The notes under the pieces were generated by a model, which saw only the letters and a list, made by a program, of their open reading frames with translations, ran no database searches and was not told the DNA's origin. Of a DNA stretch of 64,000 nucleotides, positions 41,222 to 50,625 are shown piece by piece. The number at the start of each line of letters is the position of its first letter. Position 1 is the stretch's first letter. Location of the stretch: contig CP154954.1 of NCBI GenBank assembly GCA_039621445.1, positions 24,068,954 to 24,132,953 on the forward strand, written 5' to 3'. The DNA comes from Euglena gracilis (lineage: Eukaryota; Euglenida; Euglenophyceae; Euglenales). The translations under genes were made by a program, and so were the position numbers.

Positions 41222-41484
41222 TTGCCTGGTGCTGGTATCGCCCCATCAAATCTGCCATTGGTGCACAGATCTGCATCATTCTTGCTTGCATCTGCTGTGC
41301 ATTGTGTTGGATACTTTTCATCTGCTATGCCGAACGCACGTGCCGACCCTACACAATCTTCCCTGTGAAGGGTTATTCTTATGGGTTCATCCTCTTTATA
41401 TTTGCAACAGCGCTGTCCCTCGCCTCGGTTGTGACAGGTTTCATGGCCTTGATGGATCAGGGGCTGGAGCACCGCCTTAAGATT
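41222..41484 (+). CDS. Four-helix membrane protein, exon 3
   Basis: The acceptor is cttgctgcttctttccttttgtgag. The exon encodes AWCWYRPIKSAIGAQ, helix 3 (ICIILACICCALCWILFIC), a Cys-containing loop (AERTCRPYTIFPVKGYS) and helix 4 (YGFILFIFATALSLASVV), then MALMDQGLEHRLKI. No GT donor follows. The exon seems to end at ATT/gcaagc, a GC donor resembling the consensus GCAAGT, just before a C-rich repeat. Read without splicing it stops two codons later (TAA 41,491). Hydrophobic pattern and codon regularity stand out clearly from the surrounding repeats. Confidence 0.6.
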
Positions 41485-41487
41485 GCA

Positions 41488-41700
41488 AGCTAACCCCCCC
41501 CCCCAAATAACCTGGCGGGGTGCCAGGTTATTGGAACCAACTTTTGTCCCCCCCCCTGAGCATCATAAAGGAATTTTGCCTATAAAGGGGGGTGCCAAGT
41601 TACTGGAACCATATTTTTTGCCCTTCCCCCCGCCAAGTTATTCGACCCCTGCCACGAGCAAGGACCCCGCCAGGTTATTTGGGGATATTTTTTGCCAGTG
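41488..41700. repeat. C-run palindromic repeat, word CCAGGTTATT/AATAACCTGG
   Basis: It begins taacccccccccccaaataa directly after exon 3. The words aataacctggcgggg, ccaggttattgg, ccaagttactgg, ccaagttattcg and ccaggttatttgg recur in both orientations, each beside a C or G run. It belongs to the same design as the loci at 45,270, 50,205, 54,815 and 62,262, each with its own word. Confidence 0.7.
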
Positions 41701-42288
41701 TTTCTGAATTTTTATTTGTTGGCCCAAGCATGCAGTCACTAAACATCATTGGCAGGTGGCCGACGATCCCCCTCACAGGAACAAGAACATGGGGGGGACA
41801 GGCTGCTTCCTTTTTTTTTCATTTACCGCGGAGTACCCAAGGTGATTCCAGGCAAGACATCCAAAGGCCTTTTTAAAAAACTCAGAAGCCCCTCCCCCCC
41901 GAGAAGGATGGGTGGGCAGGCTTGGGAACTGCCCCTCGGGGGGGGGGTGGGGGGACTCAGGGTGCCAGTCCCTTTTCCCGGAGTGTCATGGCTACCTTAT
42001 ATATGTTTGCCCCAAGCCCAAATATTTTTGCCACCCGTCCCTGGTATTTTTGCCACCCCATCTAAATATTTTCGCCTCCCGTGTACACCTTTCTGCCCCC
42101 TGTTCCTTTTTTTTTGCCCCAAAGAGCCACAATGTCCAGTCAAAATGTTTCTGATTCCAGAGCCAGAGGCAGGTTGAAAGGGCATTACAATTTGCTGAAT
42201 GTTGAACACCATTTCTGCTGCATATCAGCAGCGATTTTTTTTACTCAAAGCAGCCTGATTTCTATACAAAAACCGACCGACACAAACA

Positions 42289-42346
42289 GATTCAGCAGGG
42301 ACGCCGGGCGCGAGCGAAGCGAGCGATTCAGCGCCCCTGCTGAATC
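42289..42346. repeat. Hairpin, 12-bp stem GATTCAGCAGGG
   Basis: gattcagcaggg (42,289-42,300) pairs perfectly with ccctgctgaatc (42,335-42,346). The inside holds gggcgcgagcgaagcgagcg. It touches the left end of the next element. Function unknown. Confidence 0.7.
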
Positions 42347-42360
42347 GGTCGATTTTTCTA

Positions 42361-43409
42361 AAACCTATTTTGTCTGGGCCCGACGCCTGTCTTGAAATTC
42401 ATTCAACCGAACCGCCTGGACGGAAATATGGCCAAAAAAGTGGTTTTTGGCCCATTGACGGGCGCCTGAATGGAAACCGTTAGACATAAACGGGCGCCTG
42501 AATGGGAATCGACCGACATAAACGGGCGCCTGAATGGAAATCGACTGACATAAACGGATTCCGATGTCATGGAAATCGACCAACCTTTTGTGTGCTTTTC
42601 TGAATGCTTTTTTGTTCCATTTTGGGACATTGTCAATTTCAGCCTGAAGTCCGTTAATGTCGACCTTTTTTCTCATTTTTCTGAATACTTTTTTCTTCCA
42701 TTTTGACAGAATAGAATAATAACAATAGAAATTCCAACACAGGCGTGGAGCCCAGAAAACAGGCTAGTTTTAACAGTTGCCACCCCTCACCAGAAAGCTT
42801 TTCTTTCAGACGACCAACGATGACAACTGAATCGGGCCAAAAAATGATAATCTTAAGTTCCGTCCTTCCGTCCGTTCCATCCAAAATTCAGCCAGCTGTG
42901 ATCACCTGACCCCCCCCTCCAAAAAAATTCATCCAAATATGAAGGAAAATGACTCGAAACCCACCCAAATGCCTTCCAAAACCCCCAACCTGACCACCAT
43001 TGGTCAGTAGCCATGGTCGCTAGCGACCATGGCATGGTCACTAGTCGCTAGCGACCATGGTCGCTAGGGACCAGTCGCTAGCGACGACCAAAAAATATAT
43101 CACCAATTTCCCGCAATCAGTCGCAAAATTTGTTTTTTTGTCTGGTTCATAACGCCTCCAGAACCCCACAGGACCAAAAATGTCGAAAAAATAGGGAAAT
43201 CCAAAATGTCCAAAAGTCACTAAAAATTCCCAATCAGCAACAGATTTCAATGGAATGGAAATCGACCGACATAAACTGGCGCCTGAATGGAAATCGACCG
43301 ACATAAACGGGCGCCTGAATGGAAATCGACTGACATAAACAATTTCAGGCTGAAATCCGTTAATGTCAGCAGAATTTCAAGACAGGCGTCGGGCCCAGAA
43401 AATAGGTTT
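42361..43409. mobile_element. Small DNA transposon with about 40-bp inverted ends and possible TA duplication
   Basis: The left end AAACCTATTTTGTCTGGGCC... and the right end (43,373-43,409, ending AAAATAGGTTT) are complementary over about 38 bp, including the block gacgcctgtcttgaaattc. TA flanks both sides. Inside are two arrays of a 33-bp unit (gggcgcctgaatggaaatcg plus accgacataaac) at 42,466-42,560 and 43,257-43,340, and a cluster of ggtcgctagcgacc words at 43,012-43,085. There is no transposase. Tc1/mariner-like is possible, but TA alone is weak evidence. Confidence 0.65.
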
Positions 43410-43539
43410 TAACTGGTTTTCGCTTTTGGGTGGGAAAAAAACCGAGATGCTTACAGAGCTGTGAAAACTTCTCTTCGCCCTCCTGTGGCCTTTTTTTGTT
43501 TCAGATTTCCAGATCAGATTTCATTACATTTGTTTCAAC

Positions 43540-44832
43540 GGCTCATTGCGGGAAATTGGCCGTGGAACTTTTGGTGGTCGCTGGCGACCGGTCGCTAGCC
43601 ATGGTCGCTAGCGGCCGTTGGTCACGGTCAACCGACCATTGGTAGTCGGAGCGACCGGTCGCTAGCGACCACCCAAATTTCGACCCCCCCCCCCTCCAGA
43701 AAATTCGGGCCAGGAGGGGGGTGGGACACCCCCCCTCCCCCACCTAAACAGTGGCGCGGTCTGGGTGACCGAAAATTTTTGACCCCCCAAAAACGACCAA
43801 AAGTGCCATTTTGGGCACTTTTTGGCAAAAATGTGCCAAAAATGCAAAAAAAATTCGGCGCAAAGCGCGAAGGAAAAAATTGACCCTTTCAGGGGGGGGG
43901 TCCGGACCCCCCCCCCCCCCACCTGTCCTTATATCGAACCCTGCCCCCCCCCCATTGGGATGTAATACAAAACCCCCGTTGTACTGCAAAACGATGCTAC
44001 CAGGGCCAGACGCTCATGTAATGCCACGCGCACCGTAAACAAAACCGTCCCAAGGCGCCTTCGGCGCCCTTGGTCATCTAGCGGGGGGGGGCCCCCCCCC
44101 CCGCACCCCCCCCCCGCCCTCCAATAACAAAATCCCCTCCGGGGGGTAACCGACCCAGGGCCAGGCGCGCATGTAATGCCACGCGCACCGTAAACAAAAC
44201 AGTTCCAAGGCGCCTTCGGCGCCCTTGGTCGTCTAGCGGGGGGGGCGGGCCCCCCCCCCCCGCCCCCCCCCCCCCCGCCCTCCAATAACAAAATCCCCTC
44301 TGGGGGGAGTAACCGACCCAGGGCCAGGCGTGCATGTACCCTCACCCCCCCCTCCAGGCACCATGGGGCCCCAAAACGGCCACTCTGGGGGAGGGGACAC
44401 TTTGGGGGGGGGGAAAATTTTGGGCTTTGGCGCCAAACGAAAAGGGCCACTTTGAGGGGGGGTGTAAAGCAAATTTGACAAAAAAATTTGGCCACTCTGA
44501 GGGGGGGGTGAGGGTAATGCCACCCACCCCCCCACCCCCACCCCCCCCCCCCACCCCCCCCCCCCGCCTTCCAATGACAAAGTAACGTAAACATTGTAAA
44601 AGCAGAAAAAGGAACTTTTCATATAAAATTTCATGGCTTTCTCTGGGGGAAATTTTTCCTTCACAGGGGGGGGGGGGGCTTAAAAATTTTCTGAGAGGGG
44701 GGGGGTCGAATTTTTGGTGGTCGCTAGCGACCGGTCGCTCCGACCACCAACGGTCGCCAGAATTCGGTCGCTAGCGACCATGGTCGCTAGCGACCACCAA
44801 AAGTTCCATGGCCAATTTCCCGCTCGGAGCCT
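43540..44832. mobile_element. hAT-like foldback element with long inverted ends
   Basis: An exact 8-bp duplication GTTTCAAC (43,532-43,539 and 44,833-44,840) brackets inverted ends more than 60 bp long. The left starts GGCTCATTGCGGGAAATTGG; the right, complemented, AGGCTCCGAGCGGGAAATTG. Both continue GGCC(G/A)TGGAACTTTTGGTGG into ggtcgctagcgacc modules. No transposase. The interior holds C-rich tracts, a 165-bp tandem repeat (44,001-44,340) and a part (43,750-43,946) shared with other small elements. Confidence 0.82.
44001..44340. repeat. Tandem repeat, about 165 bp, with GGCGCCTTCGGCGCC hairpin
   Basis: Two units and a part begin agggccag(a/g)cgctcatgtaa (44,000, 44,158, 44,322). Each contains ccaaggcgccttcggcgccc followed by ttgg (44,045 and 44,210), a perfect hairpin with a TTCG-type loop, then a C/G run and tccaataacaaaatcccctc. 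Confidence 0.8.
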
Positions 44833-45269
44833 GTTTCAACAACCCCACCTTTTATTGAAGCGGAAATGCCATTACCACAAAAGCCGATGGACCTTAAAAT
44901 TTGTCCCATTCCAACCTTTCCCAAATGAGTTGCATTCAAGCCCTTTTGGGCTGTTTTCTCAAATGCAATTGGCGGTCAATGGACAATAAAACTCCACAAC
45001 CAACATGTGGTGTTGGGAAAAGTCAAAGGAGTTCTTGGACTTTTCCAAATGCCAAATTCTGGTTGTGGATGATTTTGAGTTCCTCTCTGTCTGAGGAGAG
45101 AATTCTCATGGGTGATTCCGACTTCTTTTGAAGTCATTGGTTTTGAGGCAGTGGGAAAGGGGGGGGCTTCCCCTTCTTATGAATCCGCTTATGACTTATG
45201 TGTTCACATATTTGTGCATTTTTTGTGCGAATAAGTAGTTTGTGTGCTTTACAGAGTGCATGTGTCTGT

Positions 45270-45668
45270 AAACCCCCCCCAAATAATAAACCCCCCCAGT
45301 TTATTATTTGGACACCTGAAGTCAGGGTCCAGGGGGGGGTTTATTATTTGGGGGGGGGTTTATTATTTGGGCAAAATTTTCGAAGGCAAAAATCGGCCCG
45401 AAAACCCCTCCACAGGCTCCAATGGTCACTTTTTTGGCATTTTTGGGCTTTTTTGAAAATTGGGTGCTTTTTTGGCACATTTTCTGCACCAATTTTTTCC
45501 ATTTTTGTGATTTTTTGGCAACATTTCTGTCAATTTTTGACTCTTTTTTTCTTTGGCTTCCCACCTGCTGGAGGGGGGGTTTATTATTTGGGCGGCCGAA
45601 GTCGGTCCTCGGGGGGGTTTATTATTTGGGGGGGGGTTATTATTTGGGGGGGGTTTATTATTGTTCCT
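45270..45668. repeat. C-run palindromic repeat, word TTTATTATTTGGG
   Basis: It starts taaaccccccccaaataataa, and tttattatttgg recurs near 45,300, 45,349, 45,359, 45,581, 45,618 and 45,632, always next to a G run, with its complement at the left edge. Between the outer blocks is a T-rich stretch (45,380-45,565). Every unit shares the same word. Confidence 0.75.
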
Positions 45669-45795
45669 GCACGTGCTGACAATTCGAAACTTGCTGCAGA
45701 GAAATTCTTACAAAATTGAAATTTATAATTGTCAAAGGGCCCAAATATTTTGGGTTCAAGTGGTGCGTTGGTGGATGTGTTGTACATTGTACAAG

Positions 45796-47133
45796 CAGGG
45801 GCAGGGAGATATTCCGGTCCGGAATAAACCGGAATAAACCGGAATAGCGAAAACCGGAATAAACCGGAATAAACCGGAATAACCGGAATAAAAGTGCCAG
45901 CCAATGCCTTGAAAATTTTCTGCAAGACAAAGGCAATGAAGGTGAAGTTTGACATATTTTCAGGTTTCAAAACCACAAGAGCAACAAAGAGCGCAAGTGT
46001 AGCACAATTGGCTCTTGTTATCAGGAGCACACCTTCACTTTGCCTATTTCTCCCCCTGGTTGAATGCATTTTTTGTTTGGATTTTATCCCCCTTGTGGGG
46101 GGGGCTGTGCTTAGGGAATGTTTTCTTCCTGAGTTCCAAAGGGATATGAACCAGGACAATATCAACTCCAATTTTTGGGGCAGGAATCCCATTAAGCAAA
46201 GCGATGCATCCTTCAATCAGGGGGTAATAACACTCTTAGGCGGCCTGACTTGCATTTAAGTTTTGATTTTTGCATTGCGCTTAAGTGCAACGTTGCATTC
46301 TTTTTGAAACCCGGGGTTTCACCCTTTTGGCCCCTGAGGTTCCGTGGGGACCCTCCACGGTGACACGTGCATCATTTGCGTTCTTGGGACCCAGGAAACA
46401 GGCTCTTTTGGTGTTTTTAAGCCTGTGCTCCATTTTAAAGGGTTCAAAACCCCGGGTCTGAACGCCGGGCCACGTGAATTTCCCAAGCTTTAACTGTGTT
46501 CCCCAGATGGTGCTACACAGGCCAGGGGAATTTTGGCCTGTTATGTTGTTGTTTTTTAGACTCTGCGATCTTTCCATGAAGGTTTGCCAGCTGAGGTGTC
46601 CGCTTCGGCGCACAGTTTTAGACCAAGGACAGTGTTGTGGGCCAAAGTTTTAGGGGGGATTCTGGTTTATTCCGGTCAATTTCTGTCTGAATGGACTTAG
46701 GATTTTTTTGAAATGCAATTGGGCCGAGGCGCTCACCCGGGCTTCAGGAATAGGGATGCATTCCTTGGTTGCCCCGTCCAGCCAAGTGGTCACTTCGCAC
46801 TTGGTGATGCGGGTCTGCACACCACAGTAGACCCTGGCCTTTTCAGGAAAAACAAGCTAATGAAAATTGGGTCAACATGTGTTTTCATTGAGCATCTGTG
46901 AATTGCGCACGCTGCATAATGAAAACGCAAGAGTTATATTGCGCCACGGCACAATATAAATACAATTTTTTATGTCAAGAACTGTGTTTGGGCTGAGTTA
47001 AGGGGAGCCCAGGGGTGGGGACCACAGCGCCTTTGCCCCTTCGGCGCAAAAAAATTCCGGAATAAACCGGAATAAACCGGAATAAAACACCGGAATAAAA
47101 TTTTCGGCCGACCGGAATATCTCCCTGCCCCTG
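45796..47133. mobile_element. Probable DNA transposon with CCGGAATAAA subterminal arrays
   Basis: The left end CAGGGGCAGGGAGATATTCC is the reverse complement of the right end at 47,114-47,133. Beside each end stand arrays of ccggaataaa: about eight at 45,823-45,892 and four at 47,055-47,110. CAGGG ends suggest hAT, but the flanks (tgtacaag and atttaagg) are not a duplication. The interior has no transposase, only a short single-exon frame at 46,710-46,900 without support. Confidence 0.65.
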
Positions 47134-47471
47134 ATTTAAGGTTCCACATCCTTTCCCATGCACGTTAGATGCCTTTGCAGCACCAGTGCCTAAAACGTGT
47201 ACCCATTTCCAAGTGCCAAGGGTCCTGGGAGTCCCGGGAGTTGTAATTGCCAGATGTGACGAAAAAAAACGAGGATTAGGGGCAAAGTTAACCAGGTCAA
47301 GGCACGAAAATTTGTAGCAGGGCCGGGGGGGTGAAAGGTTCCTGGCCTGGGGGCAGAAATTAGTAAGGTTAGCCATAAACGAGGAGGGGGGCTTGTCCCG
47401 GACCCCCTCTCTTGGAAAAAACCTGACGCAAACACGAAGCACCAGAAATTTTTTTTGCTGGGGTCGGTGAG

Positions 47472-47663
47472 GAATTGTGTGGTCCAGAGTCTGTTGCCAA
47501 GCTGAAGAATTATCAGCTGCTCTCCCTGGATGAACAAGAGAAGGATATTGATATGGACGTCCAGGCACCCCAAATGGACATTGTTTACCCAGAGTATTCT
47601 CCTCAGGGCGCTGTTCCAACACCTGTTGTCCAGTACCCCACCTACACCCCTGTTATTGACTAG
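47472..47663 (+). CDS. Four-helix membrane protein, putative last exon (cytoplasmic tail)
   Basis: After a T run and ggggtcggtgag the frame reads ELCGPESVAKLKNYQLLSLD, an acidic stretch (EQEKDIDMDV) and a Pro/Tyr-rich end (YPEYSPQG, YPTYTPVID), with TAG at 47,661. Phase 0 fits exon 3. The low-complexity-free, charged and Pro/Tyr-rich sequence suits a cytosolic sorting or phosphorylation tail. It could instead be the last exon of another gene. The intron of about 6 kb is full of DNA transposons. Confidence 0.5.
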   Translation, partial: ELCGPESVAKLKNYQLLSLDEQEKDIDMDVQAPQMDIVYPEYSPQGAVPTPVVQYPTYTPVID

Positions 47664-47990
47664 TATGTGTGCTTTTGCATTGTGTTGAAGCGGGTGTTTC
47701 TCTGGGGTGGCTGAAAGTTCAGAAGGCAAATTCCTGGGTCCCCTCAAAAATAACCCTGGGGGGGTCCCGGGCCAGTGTGGGTTTTGGCGCGAAGCACTGA
47801 AAAATCTTTGGGAAATGGCCTTAGACGGCCGATTTGGGGGGGGGGACCCGGGGGGGGGTCCCACGCCGGGCTGGGGTGGGTTTGACCCTCCCCCGGTTCT
47901 TAAAGCCCGGGTCTTGAAGCCTGCAGGGGGGGGGACTGCAGGTCCCCCCGCCCCCTCCCCATTTCTCTTTCGCCATTCCTGTGTGTCAAT
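47664..47990. repeat. G/C-rich stretch with degenerate ggcgcgaagc hairpin
   Basis: No gene is seen. It includes ttttggcgcgaagcactg (near 47,785), a decayed version of the hairpin found at 51,268 and 53,268, and G runs at 47,835-47,858. Confidence 0.55.
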
Positions 47991-48147
47991 ATCTCAACGC
48001 GATGAAGTCCTGATTTTTGGCAGACTATTTTTCAATATTCAATGCAACAGTCAATTTAACACAACGTTTTACAATACGCTTTTTTTTGAGTGAATGAATC
48101 CAATCCTACTGCAGCTCAATTGGCAAGGCGTCTGTTTTCTGAAACAA

Positions 48148-48192
48148 ATGTTTTGGAATCTGTTTGTTTTCATTGGTCTGATTTTTTTGGCA
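48148..48192 (+). CDS. Candidate signal-peptide exon of the second host gene (weak)
   Basis: The ATG at 48,148 reads MFWNLFVFIGLIFLA, a plausible secretion signal, followed by gttgtg as a possible phase-0 donor. Joining it to the exon at 49,271 would give a signal peptide directly before a polar mature part. The surrounding sequence is AT-rich, where hydrophobic frames arise by chance, so support is low. Confidence 0.2.
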
Positions 48193-48329
48193 GTTGTGTT
48201 CAACTGTTCAATCAGAAAATATTTCACATTAATTTGCAACCCATTTGTAATGTGCTTGATGATTCTTCCTAATTGTTTTCAATGGTGCGTTGTGTTTTGG
48301 GGAGGGGACAAAATTTGGTCAAAAATAAG

Positions 48330-48510
48330 TGCCTGTTGGGGTTCAAACCGGGGCCAGCAAATGTGGAATCCTAAGTTTTGGTTACCTTAGCCTCCGGGGA
48401 GCCTCCGCGGAAGCCTCTGTGGAGGCTGGTTACCTTGGAGCCTCCGCGGAGGCTGGTAACCTTGGAGCGTCCGCGGAGGCTCCTCGGAGGGAACCACTGT
48501 TGTACAACCA
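48330..48510 (+). repeat. tRNA-related SINE-like unit with GCCTCC modules
   Basis: A B-box-like ggttcaaaccgggg (48,340) precedes gtggaatcctaag, then ggttacc and repeated modules of the type gagcctccgcggaggct (48,386-48,490). The same chain, with a fuller tRNA-like head, is at 49,683-50,010 on the other strand. Confidence 0.6.
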
Positions 48511-48837
48511 CTGTTGTACACAGGCCATGTCTGAAAATAGGAAAAATATTTTTACGGGTTGACGCCAATCTCCCTCCACACCCCTTCCTCCTGTTCCCCA
48601 CACTACTGCCCAGAGGAAGAGGAATTTTATTTTAATTTTTTCTCCCCCATCTCCACAAAAAAAACATTTTCCCCCATTTTTGCTGTGTATCCCCCAAAAA
48701 ATTTAAATTTTTTTAGACTCCAACACTGCCCACATCGCCACAAAGAACAAAGCTTTTCGCCCTCTCACACGCACCCATCCCCTCCATTTTCCACAAAAAG
48801 CGATTTCCATTGATGTGGTACAGACCGTTCACCCATT

Positions 48838-49075
48838 TTGCCGTTTACGCCATGTCCGCCAAACTTGTTGAAAACCATTCATCCATTTGATACAAAAACG
48901 CCATGTCCGCCTGATTTTGCTTTTACCGTTTACCGATTTGCTATTGACGCCATGTCCGCCAAACTTGTTGAAAACCATTATCCATTTGCTACAAAAACGC
49001 CATGTCCGCCTGATTTTTGCTTTTACTGTTTACCCGTTTGCTATTTACGTCATGTCCGCCAAACTTTGTCCACAC
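48838..49075. repeat. Tandem repeat, about 101 bp, CGCCATGTCCGCC motif
   Basis: acgccatgtccgccaaactt occurs near 48,847, 48,949 and (changed) 49,049. Between them, cgccatgtccgcctgatttt marks the half unit. Two full units and a part. Frames across it are repeat artefacts. Confidence 0.85.
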
Positions 49076-49104
49076 AAAAGGATGTTGTCATTGGGGAGCG
49101 GGGG

Positions 49105-49200
49105 AGGGGGGCAGGGGGGAGAGGGGAAGGGGGGAGAGGGGGGGGGCGCGGGTGGGGGGGGGGAGGGGGCCGCAGGCCCCCTCCCCCCCCGGCAAGCACA
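49105..49200. repeat. G-rich then C-rich low-complexity tract
   Basis: ggggagaggggaagggggga-type sequence (49,095-49,170) leads into a palindromic centre, gggggccgcaggccccctcc. It sits directly upstream of the pyrimidine tract of exon a. Confidence 0.75.
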
Positions 49201-49270
49201 AATGGACTCCACTTTGGGTGTCACCTGACCTTTTTTTTTTTTGCAACATCACATCCATGCTGACGTGCAG

Positions 49271-49376
49271 TTTGCTACCATCACCCCCCAAGTGACTGTT
49301 GGTTCACCTGGTGAAAACATTCAGTGCAATCCAGGATTAAAAGTTGTGGCAAATCCCAGTGGGATCACAATCTCAG
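49271..49376 (+). CDS. Second host gene, exon a (unrecognised protein)
   Basis: A run of twelve T, then gcaacatcacatccatgctg and acgtgcag, leads into FATITPQVTVGSPGENIQC, and the exon ends PSGITIS with a GTACAA donor in phase 1. The balanced amino acid use differs from the surrounding repeat translation. The next exon completes Asp across the junction. The protein looks extracellular (Thr/Val/Pro/Gly-rich), but I recognise no domain. The five exons a-e add up to 528 bp in one frame. Confidence 0.5.
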
Positions 49377-49682
49377 GTACAATTTTGGCCTCTGGATAAT
49401 TTAGGTATTATTCTGGCTGAATAAATTCATTTTCGGTTTTGTTTAAGCTCAATGTTGCCTCCCAAAGTCCGTGAATTTCTTTACGTCTGTTAGTCTGGGA
49501 ATTAGTCCGTGAAGTAGTCCGTGAATGATTTTCCCCTCTGTGCAAATGGGCAGCAGATGATCTGCCACTGAGTGCAGTCACCGTGTTTGACATTGAAGAA
49601 TGTTTCTCTTTATAATACAAAAAAACAAACAAACAAACAAAAAAATTCCTGTTCAGTTGTATGTTCCCAACATGCTCCTGCA

Positions 49683-50012
49683 AAATTGGTTACCTTGGCC
49701 TCCGAGGAGCCTCCTCGGAGCCTCTGCGGAGGCTGGTTACCTTGGAGCCTCCGCGGAGGCTGGTTACCTTGGAGCCTCCGCGGAGGCTGGTCACCTTAGC
49801 CTCCGCAGAGGCTGGTTACCTTAGCCTCCGAGGAGCCTCCACAGAGGCTGGTTACCTTGAGCCTCCGCGGAGGCTCCGCGGTGCCTCCCCGGAGCCTCCT
49901 CGGAGGCAACCAAAAAGTTAGGATTCCACTTTTGCGGTAGACCCGTTCAAACCCAGGTTTTCCGCGTGACGGACAGAAGCTCTATCCACTGAGCCACAGT
50001 CACCTGCTTCTT
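49683..50012 (-). repeat. tRNA-derived SINE-like element with a run of GCCTCC palindromes
   Basis: On the minus strand from 50,010: TGGCTCAGTGGATAGAGC (A box and D arm with a pairing GGCTC/GAGC stem), then TTCTGT...GCGGAA (anticodon stem), then GGGTTTGAACGGG (B box). The body follows: gtggaatcctaac, then seven or more modules of ggttacc plus gagcctccgcggaggct with the centre varying (CGCGG, CTCGG, TCTGCGG). This is a pol III promoter head with a modular tail. Confidence 0.65.
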
Positions 50013-50204
50013 CCACGTTTCTACTGAAATTTCTCTAACATAATTCTAAACGCCGTGACAAATTGGTCACCTGAGGCTCCGGGAATTCCCCCAGAGGCTG
50101 GTGACCCTTCCTGGAGCATCCCGGAGCCTCTATCCAGGTAACCTCCTCGGCAGGATTCCATTTTTGCGGCAGACCCGGGTTATCCAGCCATTCCTCTCAT
50201 TGTG

Positions 50205-50405
50205 AGTAAACCCCCCAAATAACACCCCCCCCCCCCGGTGTGTTATTTGGGCACCCGAACTGGGGGTCCAAGGAGGGGTGTGTTATTTGGGGGGGGGGGT
50301 TATTTTTACAGGGAAACCCAAAGGAAAACAGGGGGGGGGGGTTCTTTGGGCGCTCGAAATCGGCCCTAGAGGGGGGGGGGGGTTATTTGGGGGGGTTTAG
50401 TCCCC
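50205..50405. repeat. C-run palindromic repeat, word GTGTTATTTGGG
   Basis: It opens gagtaaaccccccaaataac, and gtgtgttatttggg recurs (50,240 and 50,280) with ggttatttgggg (50,380), with the complement aataacacccccc at the left. The layout equals 45,270-45,668, but with TGTTATT in place of TTATTATT in every unit. Confidence 0.72.
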
Positions 50406-50508
50406 CCAAGGGAAATTATCGCCATTGAACGAACTCAGCATTGATCAAAGCCTGGAAACTACATTTAAATATCAAACCTGTCATTCAATGGTTTCATTTT
50501 ATTCTCAG

Positions 50509-50625
50509 ATGGAGAAGATGGGAGCATTCACTGGTTGTTTTATGGGCAACAGCGACGATTCGAACCGGATGCTTCTGCGAAATTCACATTGCATTGGACA
50601 GGCATTATGCCATTCTTTTTGCGAA
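50509..50625 (+). CDS. Second host gene, exon b
   Basis: The acceptor is ggtttcattttattctcag and the donor is GTGAGT, the best pair in the region. Phase 1 to phase 1. The peptide is GEDGSIHWLFYGQQRRFEP, then DASAKFTLHWTGIMPFFLR. The alternative frame starting at the ATG (MEKMGAFTGCF) is also open but would not match the phase of exon a. Confidence 0.5.

Noticed and set aside
45788-47141. 8-bp target duplication for the CCGGAATAAA element
   Set aside because: The flanks tgtacaag and atttaagg agree at only three of eight positions.
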